A stretch of DNA of 64,000 nucleotides from Aurelia coerulea (taxonomy: Eukaryota; Cnidaria; Scyphozoa; Semaeostomeae; Ulmaridae): the NCBI GenBank assembly GCA_039566865.1, contig CM076957.1, forward strand, positions 9,681,896 to 9,745,895, written 5' to 3'. Positions 51,206 to 63,654 of this stretch are shown here, one piece after another; the first letter of the stretch is position 1, and each line of letters opens with the position of its first letter. A model generated the notes under the pieces. The model saw nothing but the letters and a program-made list of their open reading frames with translations, was not told the origin of the DNA and ran no database searches. A program made the translations under genes and the position numbers.

Positions 51206-52005
51206 TTATGTTTGAAGAATGAAAACATTATGCAGGGGCTTTGCTCTAACCGGAAGGAATACACCTACCTACATAGGTACATAGGAATCAGGAATGTTGT
51301 AACAATGGGCATTATTTATGCACACAATCGAAACAATCAACGAAGCATCTGAGATATTTACAGGCAGTGTTAATGTATACAATCAAAAAAAATTCAGAGA
51401 TATTTGGGCTAACAATCAAATTTGGCATAGTTGCCAATTCACATTTCCTCGTTAAGGCTAATTACCTCTTGCTCCTAACATTAATGGAGCTGCCAACTCA
51501 TTACAAGGCAATTTTCCAAAGTTGACCTCTTTGACCTGGCACACTGCCCTTACTGTTTGAAATCCTCGAAATGGATAACTGTTGCCAAGGAACCAACAAA
51601 CCCATATAATACTGTCAAGAAACAAGTGTGGGCACTGTTATAGTGGCAACTCTCGTCAGGATAATTTAAATAGTTTGTCAATATTGTCAGTCATCCTTCA
51701 GTTGTACTCAAAGCAGTAGGAAGCATCTTAAACTTGGAGGGGCACGGCAATTTAAAGGCATTTTTTTCGTAAGAAGGGAACTTTAATATACATGTAATTT
51801 TTGACGGGAAAAATATCATATATAGAAGAAAATAGTGTGAATGCCGATAGATATCCAATTTCCTTCACAATGAAACAAAGTGAGAAGTAAACATAACTAA
51901 ATCGCGCGTTAAACAGTTGCAATTGCAAATAAATAATCTATTATTTTGAGGCAAGCTACGTGCATGATCTCATTCTTCAAACATGGCTAATGGGGGCCTT
52001 TAATT
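51206..52005. repeat. Tandem duplication unit 2 (uninterrupted)
   Basis: An 800-bp copy of unit 1 lacking the LINE. Around 51283-51310 it reads AGGTACATAGGAATCAGGAA followed by TGTTGTAACAATGGGC, the empty-site form of the junctions at 48988 and 50327. No coding is supported. Confidence 0.8.
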
Positions 52006-55000
52006 GACTTACGGAGTGGAGTGAGTCAATGGGATAGGTGGGAGATTTCTCGTACGGTGTTACCTTGTGCGTCATGGTGCAAGAGGTTCTTCTGGGAGCA
52101 ATAGTCGATTTGCCCATCAAGAAGTGCATGACATTTAGCGCCTAGAACGCTTTGATGCTCGCCTTTCTGAATCAAAATATGGTGACATAAATTGGCATAC
52201 AATAAAAAGTGGACCCTAGGACCATTAAGTGCAAATGAATGATAGGACGCTTAACACCGGAGGGTCATCACCCTCAAGAGAGAACAGAATATCAATGTTT
52301 CCTCATGTGATACTACCATTTCTGCTGTTTTATCAAATCAGATGAGGTCAAGAGTAGACTTAGAGAATTTGTTCTATTGTTGGTGCTATGTGTGAATTTA
52401 TTACATGGAAAGGAAGATGATTCTTTACGGTGGAATAATGCCATTATTGCTCTCAAATTTCAATAATATTCTATTGTGTGTTTTCTAACTTTTGAATGCT
52501 TTGCAAGAGAACATGTATTTTAATTCTGAAGATTACTCGACATGCACATGACTGACATCAATGATAGGCCAAGATTCTTTTTTATTTCGGACAAAATGTT
52601 TGCACGACCCTAGTTGACCTGCCTTCATATGGATGTTTTACTCCACCCAGTTTCCAAACGAATGGTTTCCATCCAAACGACAAAAAAGTTCTTTTTTCCT
52701 CAGCCGTTCACATGGGATTTTAAGGTTAAAAGGGCCACCATAGAAAATCATGGCAATCAGAAACAGATAGCAACAACGGCATGATTCTACAATTTATAAT
52801 CACTTGTTTTCTTCAGTATGAGATGAGTATACGGAAAAAGTAAGGAGACTTTGCATTGCTTCATTGCAGCTCGCATTTCGATTGTTTTAAACCACACATT
52901 GTGAAAGGAAGCAAATATATCTTGGAACTCTTGATTTATAATATGACAGCGACAAAAATAGTATTATGATGGTGAAAATAGAAGAAAACATTAGCATTTT
53001 ATTATCTTTTCTTTTGAGGATGCTGACCCTCCGATGTTAACGATCCTATCTCCCATTGGTACTTACAGGTCACAGGGTCCGGTTTTTACTGTATGCCAAT
53101 ATTTATGACCCTGTTTTGGACTCTTCGAGAGCCAATTAGGTTAATAAGCAATTTAACGATGAAAGGTAGTGAAATTACCAATATCGATGTTGGACTCTGC
53201 AACGGTTTTATTCAATTATGAAGCAGTAGGGAGATAGGACCCATAAATAGGACACCTGAGAGTTCGGTTTCTTATGAGCAGTTTCTTAGAAAAAATATGT
53301 GTACTCAAGTACCTTTGAAGTAATATGCTACTTGAAACAAGTGAAAATTGTGCGTTACTTGTGAGTTGTCATCAAATTAACTCTGTAACGTTTGACAAGC
53401 TTTTCCGCATGTGCTTTCATGATTAGCTTTAATTGCGCTCGTTGCGTATTATGATGCTCGTTTGCCCTCATCAAGAACTCCCATCATGCAATTTTGTTGC
53501 AAAGTGACCAGTATCAACATAGAATTCGATATTCAAAAACAGACAGCTGATGTCGAAGCAAAAGTGTTCAATATGAAGGAATAGAATTTTTTTGTAGAAG
53601 CGCTGTCGTCTGTATGTTTTCAAGTTTTGCACACGGTAAAGTACACAGAAGGTAGCCTGGTATAGGTTTGGGTGTGGTCTCCATCCAGTGTCACTTAGAC
53701 CCCTTTTACGCAGGCTCGACTGGGACAATTTTGCATCTATAACTGAAATGTAACGGATTTTTCAACGCTTGAATTGGCCATTATTTCAATATGCTAAGAA
53801 GAAAAACTTCGCTAATGCTCCGTGAGTCGCCCCAAGGGTACTTGGATTGATCCTGGGTGCCAAGGGGGAGGATTTTTGACAGGAGTATGAGAATTTATCC
53901 CATTACTTTGTGGGGATATCCAAATATCAAGGGAAATTGATATGCGGTGCAAACGTATTTTGCTTGAAAAATATTTATATGAAGTCATCAGTTAACATTT
54001 AAAAGTAAAATTCAGAAAGACAACTGAAAATGATGAATCACTGGACCTGTTTGAAAATCACCTGGAACAAATTGGCAAGCATGCGTCCTCGAAGACTTCT
54101 GGATGGGGTACCAAACCATTTCGCTGAAAGGTGGTGGGGTATAAAACTTTTTTCCATATTCAAGATGGGGTATGAAATGTTGTCTAATTCTGTTAAAGTA
54201 TCCTCCGCCCTGGTACCCAGGATTAAAATAACAGCTCCTTTACTTTCCATCGTTTTACGTTTTTTGCTTTTCTGAAATTTACATACTAATGCTCCTCCGT
54301 TGTACCCAAATTAGCAACATATATCAACCGTGTAAGTGAGGAAATATTTGGATAATCTGTGATATGGATAAGCCTAGGCCCCCGTCGTTACCTGCAAATA
54401 CGGCATTGAATAAGAAACTCCTAGCAGAACCCCAGGGGGACGGTTACTTATTACATTTGTGTTAAGGGTATCGTTTTCATCAATTTTTTCTAGATATCAA
54501 AAAAAGGTAATTTTCCTAGAGCAGGTTGTCAAAACACCAACATGTCAACAAGGGATATTTTGCTAGACCCCCCCTCCCCCCCCCCCCGGAGCAAAACGTA
54601 AGTTTCATTGAAAAGAATAGCTTCTGATTGATTAACGGATGAACGAAACAGTCATTCGTTATCGCACCCGTTGACCCTTTCAGCAAATTCCTCGTTCAAT
54701 TCACTAACTGTTCAGAATAGACTTCTCCTCCTATGCACACTCTCCTTCCCCCCAAGAGCTCCTTTGCAGCGAGCATATTTATATCCTCTCCTCTAGAACG
54801 TGCGAAAGTAAGAGGAACTCTGAGTAAGACATCTACTATAAGCATCTCATTGCCCATTTATCTCCCGTACTCTCTTTTTAGCTTTATGCCCATTAGAATA
54901 AATCTCCCCTTTCATTCGACCTCCTTCCCCCCTACTTCTCTGAAGCCTTCCTTTTTAAGGATGGACTCATGATCTATGACATGAATTTTTTTCGTGACAA

Positions 55001-56990
55001 CACCAAAATCACACAAACAGGAGATCGTTGACAGCACTTATCTGCTTTGTATAATCCGGAGCAGTGGAACCAGAGTGTAGAGCAATAGGAGCCTTGGGAC
55101 TCCGGTCCGTTTCTACTAAGGATCCCGGGGGAGGGGGTACTCAGCACACGCACATACGGGGAGGTAAGTGGGATATTTTTGGGTCATAATATTGCTGAAA
55201 GTGATATTTTTGGGTCCAAATAAACAGAAATTATGTTTTCGATATGTTTGCTCATCAAATATTGTGAAAATGATATTTCTGGGTTCTTTATACGCAATCC
55301 TGGCCTCAATTTGCAATGTTTCCAGATCTTTTATGCTCGTTATGAGCTGATTTTTGTTGGTTGTAATGAAGCTAATCTGATATTTTTTTGGGTTTCCTGA
55401 AAATTCCTCGGACTGACCCATATGCGTGTATGCTGAGTGTCCCCTCTGGGCTAAGAATGATCTCCCTTTCTCATTCAAACTTCTCCTTCACTCTCCTCTC
55501 GGGCCAACAAAATTTATGCTAAAAAAATAAGTCGATCCGTATAACTCTGCCTTCTCCTCCTGAATAGAGATTGGGAGTAGACAAAGTTCCAATGTATCAT
55601 TGGTCCTGCAATTGTGATATGTCTAACGATCATTCCCTTTACGTAAAAGAATAGGAAGGAGATTCCGTGGATCCTTGATTTCACCAAATTTGCCCCTTTC
55701 TCAGCTTTGGGGGCGAATTTGAGAAAATAGGGTCTTTATTGGATCAGGTACAGGGAAGACGAAGATATTTGGAAAGTTTCGCGAGGATCAGTGCAACGGG
55801 GCTCGAGTTTTACGTGCAACAAAATTTGCTTCAGAAAATATTATTATAAGATTTTCCTCTGCAAAAGAAGAAAGCTTCGGCAATGAAGCACAACTGCAGC
55901 GTCTAACCTCCCACGGTTTTTGCATATAGCTCAACCTGATTTTGATGGAAGTTCAGAACAGTAAATCGGAGAACAACTCTGCAAAATCCATAAACTTTCA
56001 ATGAACGGGCTGGAGCACAGGCTAAAACGCCATTGAATATTATATGGCTTTTTGCTGTAATTTTTCGTATCATTTTCTTTCAGGTGATCCGTAGAGCTAA
56101 CGGAGTGAAGTATGGATTATGTGCCACACTTTGGAGCGAGAATGCATCACGGATCCATCGAGTTGCTCCACAGCTTGAGGTACTTTGTGATATTCATCTT
56201 TAATCTTTTCAACGGGAAACAACGATTTGAAGTCTTAAAGTTAATGGATCTTTCAGTACCTGCCAGGAATCGATTAACCCTATTTGGACCGGGCTTTTCT
56301 GAGCATCCTCAGGCTGGGGGTAGCCTCCCTCAGAACTCCGAATTGACAAGGGCTAGAAAGGTGAAACTTGGTTATTTTATGTAGCTTAATTTGAAACCTC
56401 TGATTCTTTGATTGATTTTACTCTAATTGTTGAATTTTCGATGACGTCATCAATTTTCTTTGTTTCGAATTCCAAAAGGTCAAAACAGTACTCATACAGA
56501 TTTGACTGTAAAAACTCTCGTAAGTGAAATATTATTCTTCTTATAACTTTAATTAACAGATGAAATATCAAAATCTCTGAAAAACTTTATTTTCTGGAAA
56601 ACATATTAAATTTGTAAACTTATATCTATTACCTAAATTCATTAGATATATGACGTCGTGAATGACATTATATGGAAGAAAAATAGAAAATTAAATGTTT
56701 TCCATATTGTCTTATTGATTTATGGTTGCACTTAAAATTGCATCCATTTATCTCACTTCTGTCAAGAATTATCTTAGTTTGAGGTTATAACGGGTTTGCC
56801 CGTAAAACAAAATAAGATATCAATATTACTCTCTGATACTAATACTTACTAATACTACTCTCTGAAAAAAGTTTTACATTTTCAAAAATATATGAAATAT
56901 CTTGTAGAAATATGGGTGAAAGGTGCAAAATAGATAGTGAGGAAAAGTCACAAAAGATATTTAGCCTAGAAATTAGCAAAAAAGCTACCT
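52006..56990. other. Non-coding stretch with repeat traces
   Basis: No supported gene. It holds a diverged inverted repeat (52186-52290 with 53011-53107), a poly-C run near 54569-54588, and a patch at 55120-55445 with repeated GATATTTTTGGGT words between GGGGGAGGGGGTACTC and GAGTGTCCCCTC edges that looks like a dispersed repeat. Several open frames of 60-120 residues (for example 55116-55478 minus) fall in these patches and show no protein features. Confidence 0.45.
52186..53107. repeat. Diverged inverted repeat, possible old MITE
   Basis: The left arm CATAAATTGGCATACAATAA ... GGAGGGTCATCACCCTCAAGAG (52186-52288) is matched by the reverse complement of 53011-53107 at an estimated 75 percent. 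About 720 bp lie between. I could not identify a target duplication. Confidence 0.5.
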
Positions 56991-57212
56991 ACAATCACTT
57001 ACAAAATTGTTGAGCCACCCTCAGATTTTCAGTTTTTTGCCTCTGCTTTCCCCCCTCCCCCCTAGTCAATGTTGAAAAACCACTAAAAAGTTGCCAAACC
57101 ACGTCTGTCAGCATGACCAAGTACGTTTTTCCAAACAACATTGACATGGGGGAAAGGGGGGCCAAAAAACTCATTTTTTTCAGGGTGGCTTAACAATTTT
57201 GTAAGTGATTGT
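56991..57212. mobile_element. 222-bp MITE, copy 1
   Basis: Starts ACAATCACTTACAAAATTGT and ends ACAATTTTGTAAGTGATTGT: terminal inverted repeats of about 31 bp with one mismatch. A second inner inverted pair is present (CAATGTTG with CAACATTG). It is flanked by CT on both sides. A near-identical copy lies at 59578-59799. There is no coding capacity. Confidence 0.9.
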
Positions 57213-59577
57213 CTGAAAATGGTGTACCTTTAAGGCGTCATAACTTTAAGGTCTTTCCTTCAAATACTTTCAAATTAACAGGGCTAGCAATAATTGCATA
57301 AAGGCAGTCCTCTAATTTGTTTTGAATTTTTGAACGCTAGTGCGGCCTCGCAGCTTCCCTTAGAAAATATGCTCATTTTGCCTATTTTTACACCATTGGC
57401 CTAGTTGGTTACATCTCTTAATAAGCAGCTGAGGCGTTGGCACATGACAAGATATTTACTGTTATTGCATTAGTAGAATTTGAATCAACGTTTTGAATTA
57501 CTAACTTATATCTTTTAAATGAAAATGGCGAAGCAGCACAACTTCCCATTTTCTGCGTGCTTTTCAAAAAAATTGGGTAATTCATCGGAATCTGCCTGTT
57601 TTTTTTTTCATAAAGACTGTTGCATGGGGAAACGATAATTCGAAGTTGGAAAATTTATTTTGTTAAACATGGTAATATACACGTTTAAATACAGACTCTT
57701 TTAAACAGATAACGTGTCTACCATTACTTCCCTCTGCCTGAAGACTTGTAGGCCTGCAGCCGTCCTAAATTTACCATTGCTACGCCTCGCATTTAAAGAA
57801 GGAATTTAATTTCCAAACGACTTTACAACATCTATAGTCTCTGTTAGTTGTATCTTCGAGTTAGAAAACATATTGTTCTACAATTACCTCCATAATCGAC
57901 AAAATATATCCCATATTGTTGTATTTAGAAGGGAATTTATGCACTTGAGTGAGCGCGGGAAATTTGAAAATTCGACAGTTCGACTTCAAAATGGCAGCAA
58001 GTTCACCACAGCGCACCATCTTTCTGTACAGTCATCTTCCAAGTACAGTCAAGGTGCAATTTTCCAAGTCGTCAAAGTTTTCCAGATGTTGTGGTTGAGT
58101 GTTTTGCAGTAAGGATTATCCGCATTTCAATGTGGGAAACTTCACTTGAACGGCATAAGAATGGGGGCTTTCATTACCATCGGTATTTCTTTCATACGAT
58201 GACAACTCGCTGCCCTGTGTTTACGGAGAAACACAGGCCTTTGTCTAAATTCTTTCATTGCCGTCATGATCGAGAAATTTCACCTTAAAACATATGACAA
58301 CTGAGAAAATTGTTTAACCTTGTTTGTTCGGTTCGCAAAGTAATGTTGCTACCTGTATTTGTCATGCTGCTTGAGGGAGTGACAATAACGACTCCATGCT
58401 TTATTGGCCAATATTCCTCTATTCTTTAAATGCCAAATGAATGAAAAGGGTATATGTTTCCCCTTTGAAACCAGCATTAGTTCTTTTGGAACCGCTTATA
58501 AAGTGTAACAAACAATTTATCATCGGACCACTGAACTGCAATTGTTCAAGCGGTCAAATCACTAAATGATAGACTGAGTGAGTGATCTTGAACATTGCTC
58601 GCCAACAATTCTCACTTTTTAAAGTTTCTTGTGCGTCCAAGAAAGTTGACGAACAAATAAACGAAGCCACCCAAGATGTAGCAAAAGCCCGTGTGTACAC
58701 ATAGGCTAGCTTTTTACTCAAAAATTCTACACTGATTAGATGCAAAATGACTAAAACTTCAACAATTCCCACTTTTATAGCTATTAAAAAGGATTTCAAA
58801 AATATTTTAAAGATACTAAAAATGAGCAATGTTGGTAAATTGGTTCAATTTCAACTCACCGCGGAGATTTTTTATTTTCATTGGTCTGCAATGAGAGTGT
58901 CTGCTCATACTCACAAGATAATATGCGTTTTGCGCAAAGTTTTTTCGTTTTTCTTCGTTAGAAACAAGGAATACAAACGAGCAATGTTGGTAAGCATTGT
59001 AGTGAGCCTTGAGGCGAGCACTGATGACGTAATTCACCATGAACACACACGAACCAGATGGCAATGTTACAGTCGTATATCGATTATAATTGTAAATAGA
59101 ACATTTTATTCAATTGTATCACTCAAACATATAGAATATCATCACTATAAAATTCTGTTGCAAAAGTGACGTTTATGAACAGCGTTTAAGAACAATATAG
59201 CCAGTCAAAGGGAGACTTCCATACAAATAGGCCAAACGAAAATACCCTCTCCCACCCTAGTTGCATCGCAGTTGCCAGAGTATGATTGAAGACAAATGAA
59301 AATAAGAATCATATCAATATCTTACAAGATTGAAGCTAAAGGGAAAGTACGTCAAAAAATGAAAATTTTGAGAAAACTATGCAATTATGCCATTTTCTTG
59401 CAAAATGGCGAAAAAGTGCCTTTTTCAAAAATCTCGTAAATTATTTACAGTTGGTAAAAAATTGTAAAAACAACACATTTTGAAACTATGTGTCAATAAC
59501 ATGCCAATTACAAAATTTCATGCAGTTCGCCTCGGTACTCTTCGCGTAAACTGAAGTCGAAGTTGCAAGCATTTCAG
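57213..59577. other. Non-coding stretch
   Basis: AT-rich, with no supported gene. The open frames at 58554-58829 and 58747-59169 overlap on opposite strands and have no recognisable features. I see no structural RNA. Confidence 0.45.
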
Positions 59578-59799
59578 ACAATCACTTACAAAATTGTTGA
59601 GCCACCCTCAGATTTTCAGTTTTTTGCCTCTGCTTTCCCCCCTCCCCCCTAGTCAATGTTGAAAAACCACTAAAAAGTTGCCAAACCACGTCTGTCAGCA
59701 TGACCAAGTACTTTTTTCCAAACAACATTGACATGGGGGAAAGGGGGGCCAAAAAACTCATTTTTTTCAGGGTGGCTTAACAATTTTGTAAGTGATTGT
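59578..59799. mobile_element. 222-bp MITE, copy 2
   Basis: Same length as copy 1 and almost identical (one visible change, ACGTTTTT versus ACTTTTTT). It is flanked by AG at 59576-59577 and 59800-59801. A 2-bp duplication at both copies, with different bases, suggests a 2-bp target-site preference that is not TA. Confidence 0.9.
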
Positions 59800-59821
59800 A
59801 GGCATAACTAGTTAAGATTTG

Positions 59822-60420
59822 CCATGAACTGGAACAGATTATCCCAAGCCTTGAAACAGATGCCCAAAAGCTCTCTTAATTGTTCCTCGACAACAGTCTG
59901 AAATTAAACCCTGACAAATGTCTTCTTTTGATTTTTGGGGGGCAAAGCACTGGCGTATCAGTACATATTGGCGAGAATATCAGGCCCGTAGGAAGCGGGG
60001 GGCAGAGGGCTCAAGCCCCCCCCAAAAAATTTGAAAACAATGGTGCTACGTCACGAGCATTAACTAGATGTATTGTTCTCTATTGTTTTAAGAACAATTG
60101 TCCCCCAATCCGAAGCTGCTTCTTACGGCTCTGGAGAATATGGTAAAAGATTGAGTTGAAGAAATACTTTTGTATGTGAAATTGGACAAGAACCTTGATT
60201 TCAAGGATCTTGTAAACACTTTTTGCAAAAAGTTGGACAAAATTTGCATGCACTTGCACGTCCTATTTCAAACCATGTGGATGTCGAGAAATTAAGGATT
60301 ATGATGAACACTTTTGACATTTCTCAGTTAAGCTGATATTGGACTTGTTTGGCTGTTACATGATATGTCGGCCGATAAGTTTTAAAACTGAAAGCAATCT
60401 CGATCCAAGTTTCATGAAAA
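59822..60420 (+). pseudogene. LINE RT thumb fragments split by a small insertion
   Basis: 59829-59985 reads FLDNSLKLNPDKCLLLIFGG and STGVSVHIGENI. After about 145 bp of unrelated G/C-run repeat (59986-60130, GGGGGGCAGAGGGCTCAAGC then a C run), translation resumes with LDKNLDFKDLVNTFCKKLDK and later LDLFGCYMICRPISF-type decayed sequence in mixed frames. These are adjacent pieces of a CR1/Jockey-type RT after motif C. The fragment is dead. Confidence 0.65.
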
Positions 60421-60698
60421 AATCTTCGTCAAGAATGATATACCAGACGTCCTTCTTTTTTGTTTGTCAACTTATTTTCATTCGACTATCTTTATCTAGC
60501 TATACATATTTACAATATATACAACTAATCCAAATCGAACATACAAATATATAAATTAAGAAATGAAGAAATTAATAGATAAGTTAAATAAGTTAGATAT
60601 TCAAGACATATATGGGCAAGGTTTACTAGATATAATTGAATTGACAGGCGTAACAAATATACAAATATTTTCTACTATTTCATAATCCAGATAATTTT

Positions 60699-61500
60699 CT
60701 AAAGTTTGGGTGAATGTTGACAAGCATTGCATTTACAATTTGGTCCATTCCATTGTTTTATCATGCGTTTAAAAGAATTTAAGTTGTCGGCAGATTTAGT
60801 TTCATTTGGCAATGCATTCCAGATTTGAGGTCCTAGTGATCGAAGACTGTTTGAACCAAAAGTGACTTGATTTGGTCTATAATGTTGTAAGTCGTACGGA
60901 TTTCGTGATGAATATCTGGAAGATCTTATTTTGAAAATATCACGCATGAAAGATGGGTTGAGATGTTTCAAGGTCTTGAAAACTTCTATACAGAGAACTC
61001 TCAGACGGGAAACATGCATAGTACATCTTTCTGATTTCAAGAGTAATTCACTGTAAGAAGATCGGTGATCATTGTACAAAAATCGAAGAGCACGTTCTTG
61101 AATCTTCTCAATTTTGTGCAAAGACTTAGCTGATGAGAAGTACCATACTAGCGGGCAATAGTTAAAATTTGAATATACAAAACTTTGCACAAGAATTTTC
61201 CTTTCATTAAAGCCAATGAATTGTTTGAGTCTTTTTAACACATTAAGTTGTGATGCTGCTTTTCTGCAAAGTTCAGAGATATGCTGTTCAAAATTTAGCT
61301 TATAATCTAGCTGAATACCTAACAATTTGACTGTTTCTTCCGACTGGATAATTTTACCTTGGATGTTGATATTCTCTCCGCAGGTATTTGTTTGATCCTT
61401 TCTAATAAGGAGTGCATGGAATTTTTCTTGGTTTAGCAATCATTTGATTCTGTTTCAGCCAAGTCAAAGCAACTCCAGCTTCTTCTTCCAGTACCCCAAT
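60699..61500 (-). pseudogene. L2/CR1-like RT, thumb and C-terminus (second copy)
   Basis: The frame 61439-60699 reads NQEKFHALLIRKDQTNTCGE, LLGIQLDYKLNFEQHISELC, FNYCPLVWYFSSAKSLHKIE, RALRFLYNDHRSSYSELLLK and a Cys tail (GPNCKCNACQHSPKL). It matches the intact copy at 36.9-37.8 kb almost block for block. It is joined to the RT palm upstream by two compensating frameshifts (near 61503 and 61437). Confidence 0.85.
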
Positions 61501-62330
61501 CAAATCTGATAGGGTCCTGGAAAATAAGCCAGAGTATTATCGTCGGCATAATTATGCAATGTTGCTTGTTTGATAAACAAAAAGAGAACGTTTATGTAAA
61601 CATTAAACAGAATAGGGCCCAAAACTGAGCCTTGAGGTACCCCTGATAAAATAGTTTGGAAAGAACTGTACGTATTATTGATTCTCACAGACTGTTTCCG
61701 CCGTTTTAGATAAGAGTAGATAAGGACAAGAGCATTTTCATCCAAGCCATAGGCATGTAGTTTGGCTATTAGCAGGTCGTGTGGAATACAATCAAAGGCT
61801 TTTGATAGATCCATAAGGATGACCCCTACAATATTATCATTATCAAGTTTAGCTCTCCATTCTTCGATCATTCTTATCAAGACATGTTGCGTGCCATATG
61901 CTTTTCTGTAGGCAGCGATGAAGATTGAAAGGGTCTCATCTAGGTATGGGATGAGTTGGTTTTTCAAAATTTTTTCATAGATTTTGGAAAAGATATTTAA
62001 AATACTGACTGGACGAAAGTTTCTTTCGACTGTACGATTAGGCTCCCCTTTATCTAAAGGGCATACTGCGGCTCGTTTTCCATTATCTGGAAACCTATGT
62101 GTACGTATGCTGCTGTTAATAGCATCTGTAAGAGGAACTGTGAGCTCGTCTGCTGCCAATAAAACAAGTTTTGGAGGTATTTGATCTTCTCTAGTAGATT
62201 TTCTACTGTCCAAAGACCTTAGTTGTTTCCTAACTTCGGAATTTTGCACTTCGTTAAAGGAAAATGAGTCAAACTTGTTGTCAGGGTTTTGAATGATAGA
62301 TTTCTTCGTGGCAGCAAAAATATTTTGGCT
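61500..62330 (-). pseudogene. L2/CR1-like RT, fingers and palm (second copy)
   Basis: From about 62330 the minus strand reads ATKKSIIQNPDNKFDSFSFN, EVRKQLRSLDSRKSTREDQI (the STG of the intact copy has become STR), NFRPVSILNIFSKIYEKILK, ILMDLSKAFDCIPHDLLIAK (motif A), SGVPQGSVLGPILFNVYINV (motif B) and HNYADDNTLAYF (motif C). It is 5' truncated near 62330, then enters unrelated sequence. It is the same family as 35.7-37.8 kb but opposite in orientation. Confidence 0.85.
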
Positions 62331-62711
62331 TCAACAGAAATAGAGGGTATTGCATTGAAAGCGCACGTTTTCTTGGATCTATGATATGGCATGCAATGCC
62401 ATCTTCCATAAATGGGTCCCAGACATGCAGTCTCCGAGAAAACATTATAACCTACTATTGTGGTTGTCACTTCAGACTATATAAATTGTCAATTGATAAT
62501 TTAGAGTTTTTATAGTTGTAGTTAGATTATGAATTTCATACTTTCTTTGTAATTTAGATTTGATTTTTTATTGTTATGTATTTCGGTTTTGGTTGGCATT
62601 AATTAGCTCATTAGCTAGACAAGAGCCAACCTTAATCATTGTTATTATGTTTTTTATCTCAGGATAAAATCCCCAGTAAGTTCTTCCCAAAAGCAAGCTA
62701 GAACAACTAGC

Positions 62712-63312
62712 CTCGGGTTTCGAGAACCTTTCTCAATGTTCTTGCAGTTCCTAACAACGCCGCTTTCTGTATCATTTCAGTCCTGATCTTTGTCCTTATT
62801 TGCTCTATGTACTGCTCTGCTTCTTTTGTGACACATGCCAACGCATTAACAACAACTGAAGTGACATTTATTTTTCGGAGGCACCATAATCTTGCAATTT
62901 CTCTTTTTATGTTTTGATATTTTTCGATTTTCTCTTATTCCTTCTGTTTTTATCCTTGTATCCCTGGCATGGCTATGTCGATGATCAAGCACTCTTTTTC
63001 TGATTTTAGCACTACGACAATGTCTGGTCTCCTATGCCTGATTTCATAATCTGTGTTTATATTGAAGTCCCACAGTACCTTAATGTTTTCATTTTCAGTA
63101 ACGCCTTCTGGCTAATGATTGTACCACTGTTCAGCCCTGGGTAGGTCATACCTCTTGCAAATCTCCCAGTGAACTATCCGTGCTACATTGTCGTGACGTC
63201 GCTTGTATTCTTTCTTGGCTAATTTGCTACATTCACATGAAATATGATTCACCGTTTCCCCCTCCTCGCCACACATTCTGCAAGTCGGCGATTCTCTTGA
63301 TTCGTCGATATT
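62712..63312 (-). pseudogene. R2/NeSL-like C-terminal endonuclease fragment
   Basis: The minus-strand translation gives DESRESPTCRMCGEEGETVN, HISCECSKLAKKEYKRRHDN (a CCHC knuckle), IVHWEICKRYDLPRAEQWYN, then a stop before PEGVTENENIKVLWDF, HRRPDIVVVLKSEKECLIID with IAMP (PD...D core), further stops, and LLGTARTLRKVLETRG at the end. It is the fourth R2-like copy in the window and the most decayed. No (ATT)n tract lies at its ends. Confidence 0.75.
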
Positions 63313-63546
63313 ATGTTTGTTATCATTTGTACATAGAAATCGGAGCGTTGGCAGGAAAACGAACTTTCACCAAAAAACGAAGTACAAGAATTGTGACGAT
63401 AATCATGTTCATATTGAAAAAGACATTCCAAGTTTGACAAAATAATTTAGAGACGTATCCAGGTTGCAGTATGACAATTCCGATGAATAAATAGAATGAA
63501 ATAAATTGATATTAGACCAGTCCATGGTTATTATTATTTGTTGACG

Positions 63547-63576
63547 TTTCGAAGCAATTCTGTGCTTCATCATCAG
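63547..63576 (-). ncRNA. Hammerhead-ribozyme-like core, PLE group E (site 8)
   Basis: On the minus strand: CTGATGA, one unpaired T, helix GAAGC-ACAGAATT-GCTTC, then GAAACGTCAAC. The five-pair helix has a sequence unlike all other sites, and the flanking core is unchanged. It lies about 100 bp after the GIY-YIG frame of the element at the right edge. Confidence 0.55.
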
Positions 63577-63654
63577 AATTAAATGTTTCAAAAGCACGAG
63601 GCTATATTTATACTCATAACAGAACGGCAATACACAACTAAAAGTGCATGTTTA

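Noticed and set aside
58747..59169. 140-residue frame as a small gene
   Set aside because: It overlaps opposite-strand frames of similar length and has no signal, domain or compositional support.
7207..63576. Calling the eight sites proven hammerhead ribozymes with all three helices
   Set aside because: I could align only the core and helix II by eye. Helices I and III and a cleavage triplet were not consistent enough to state.
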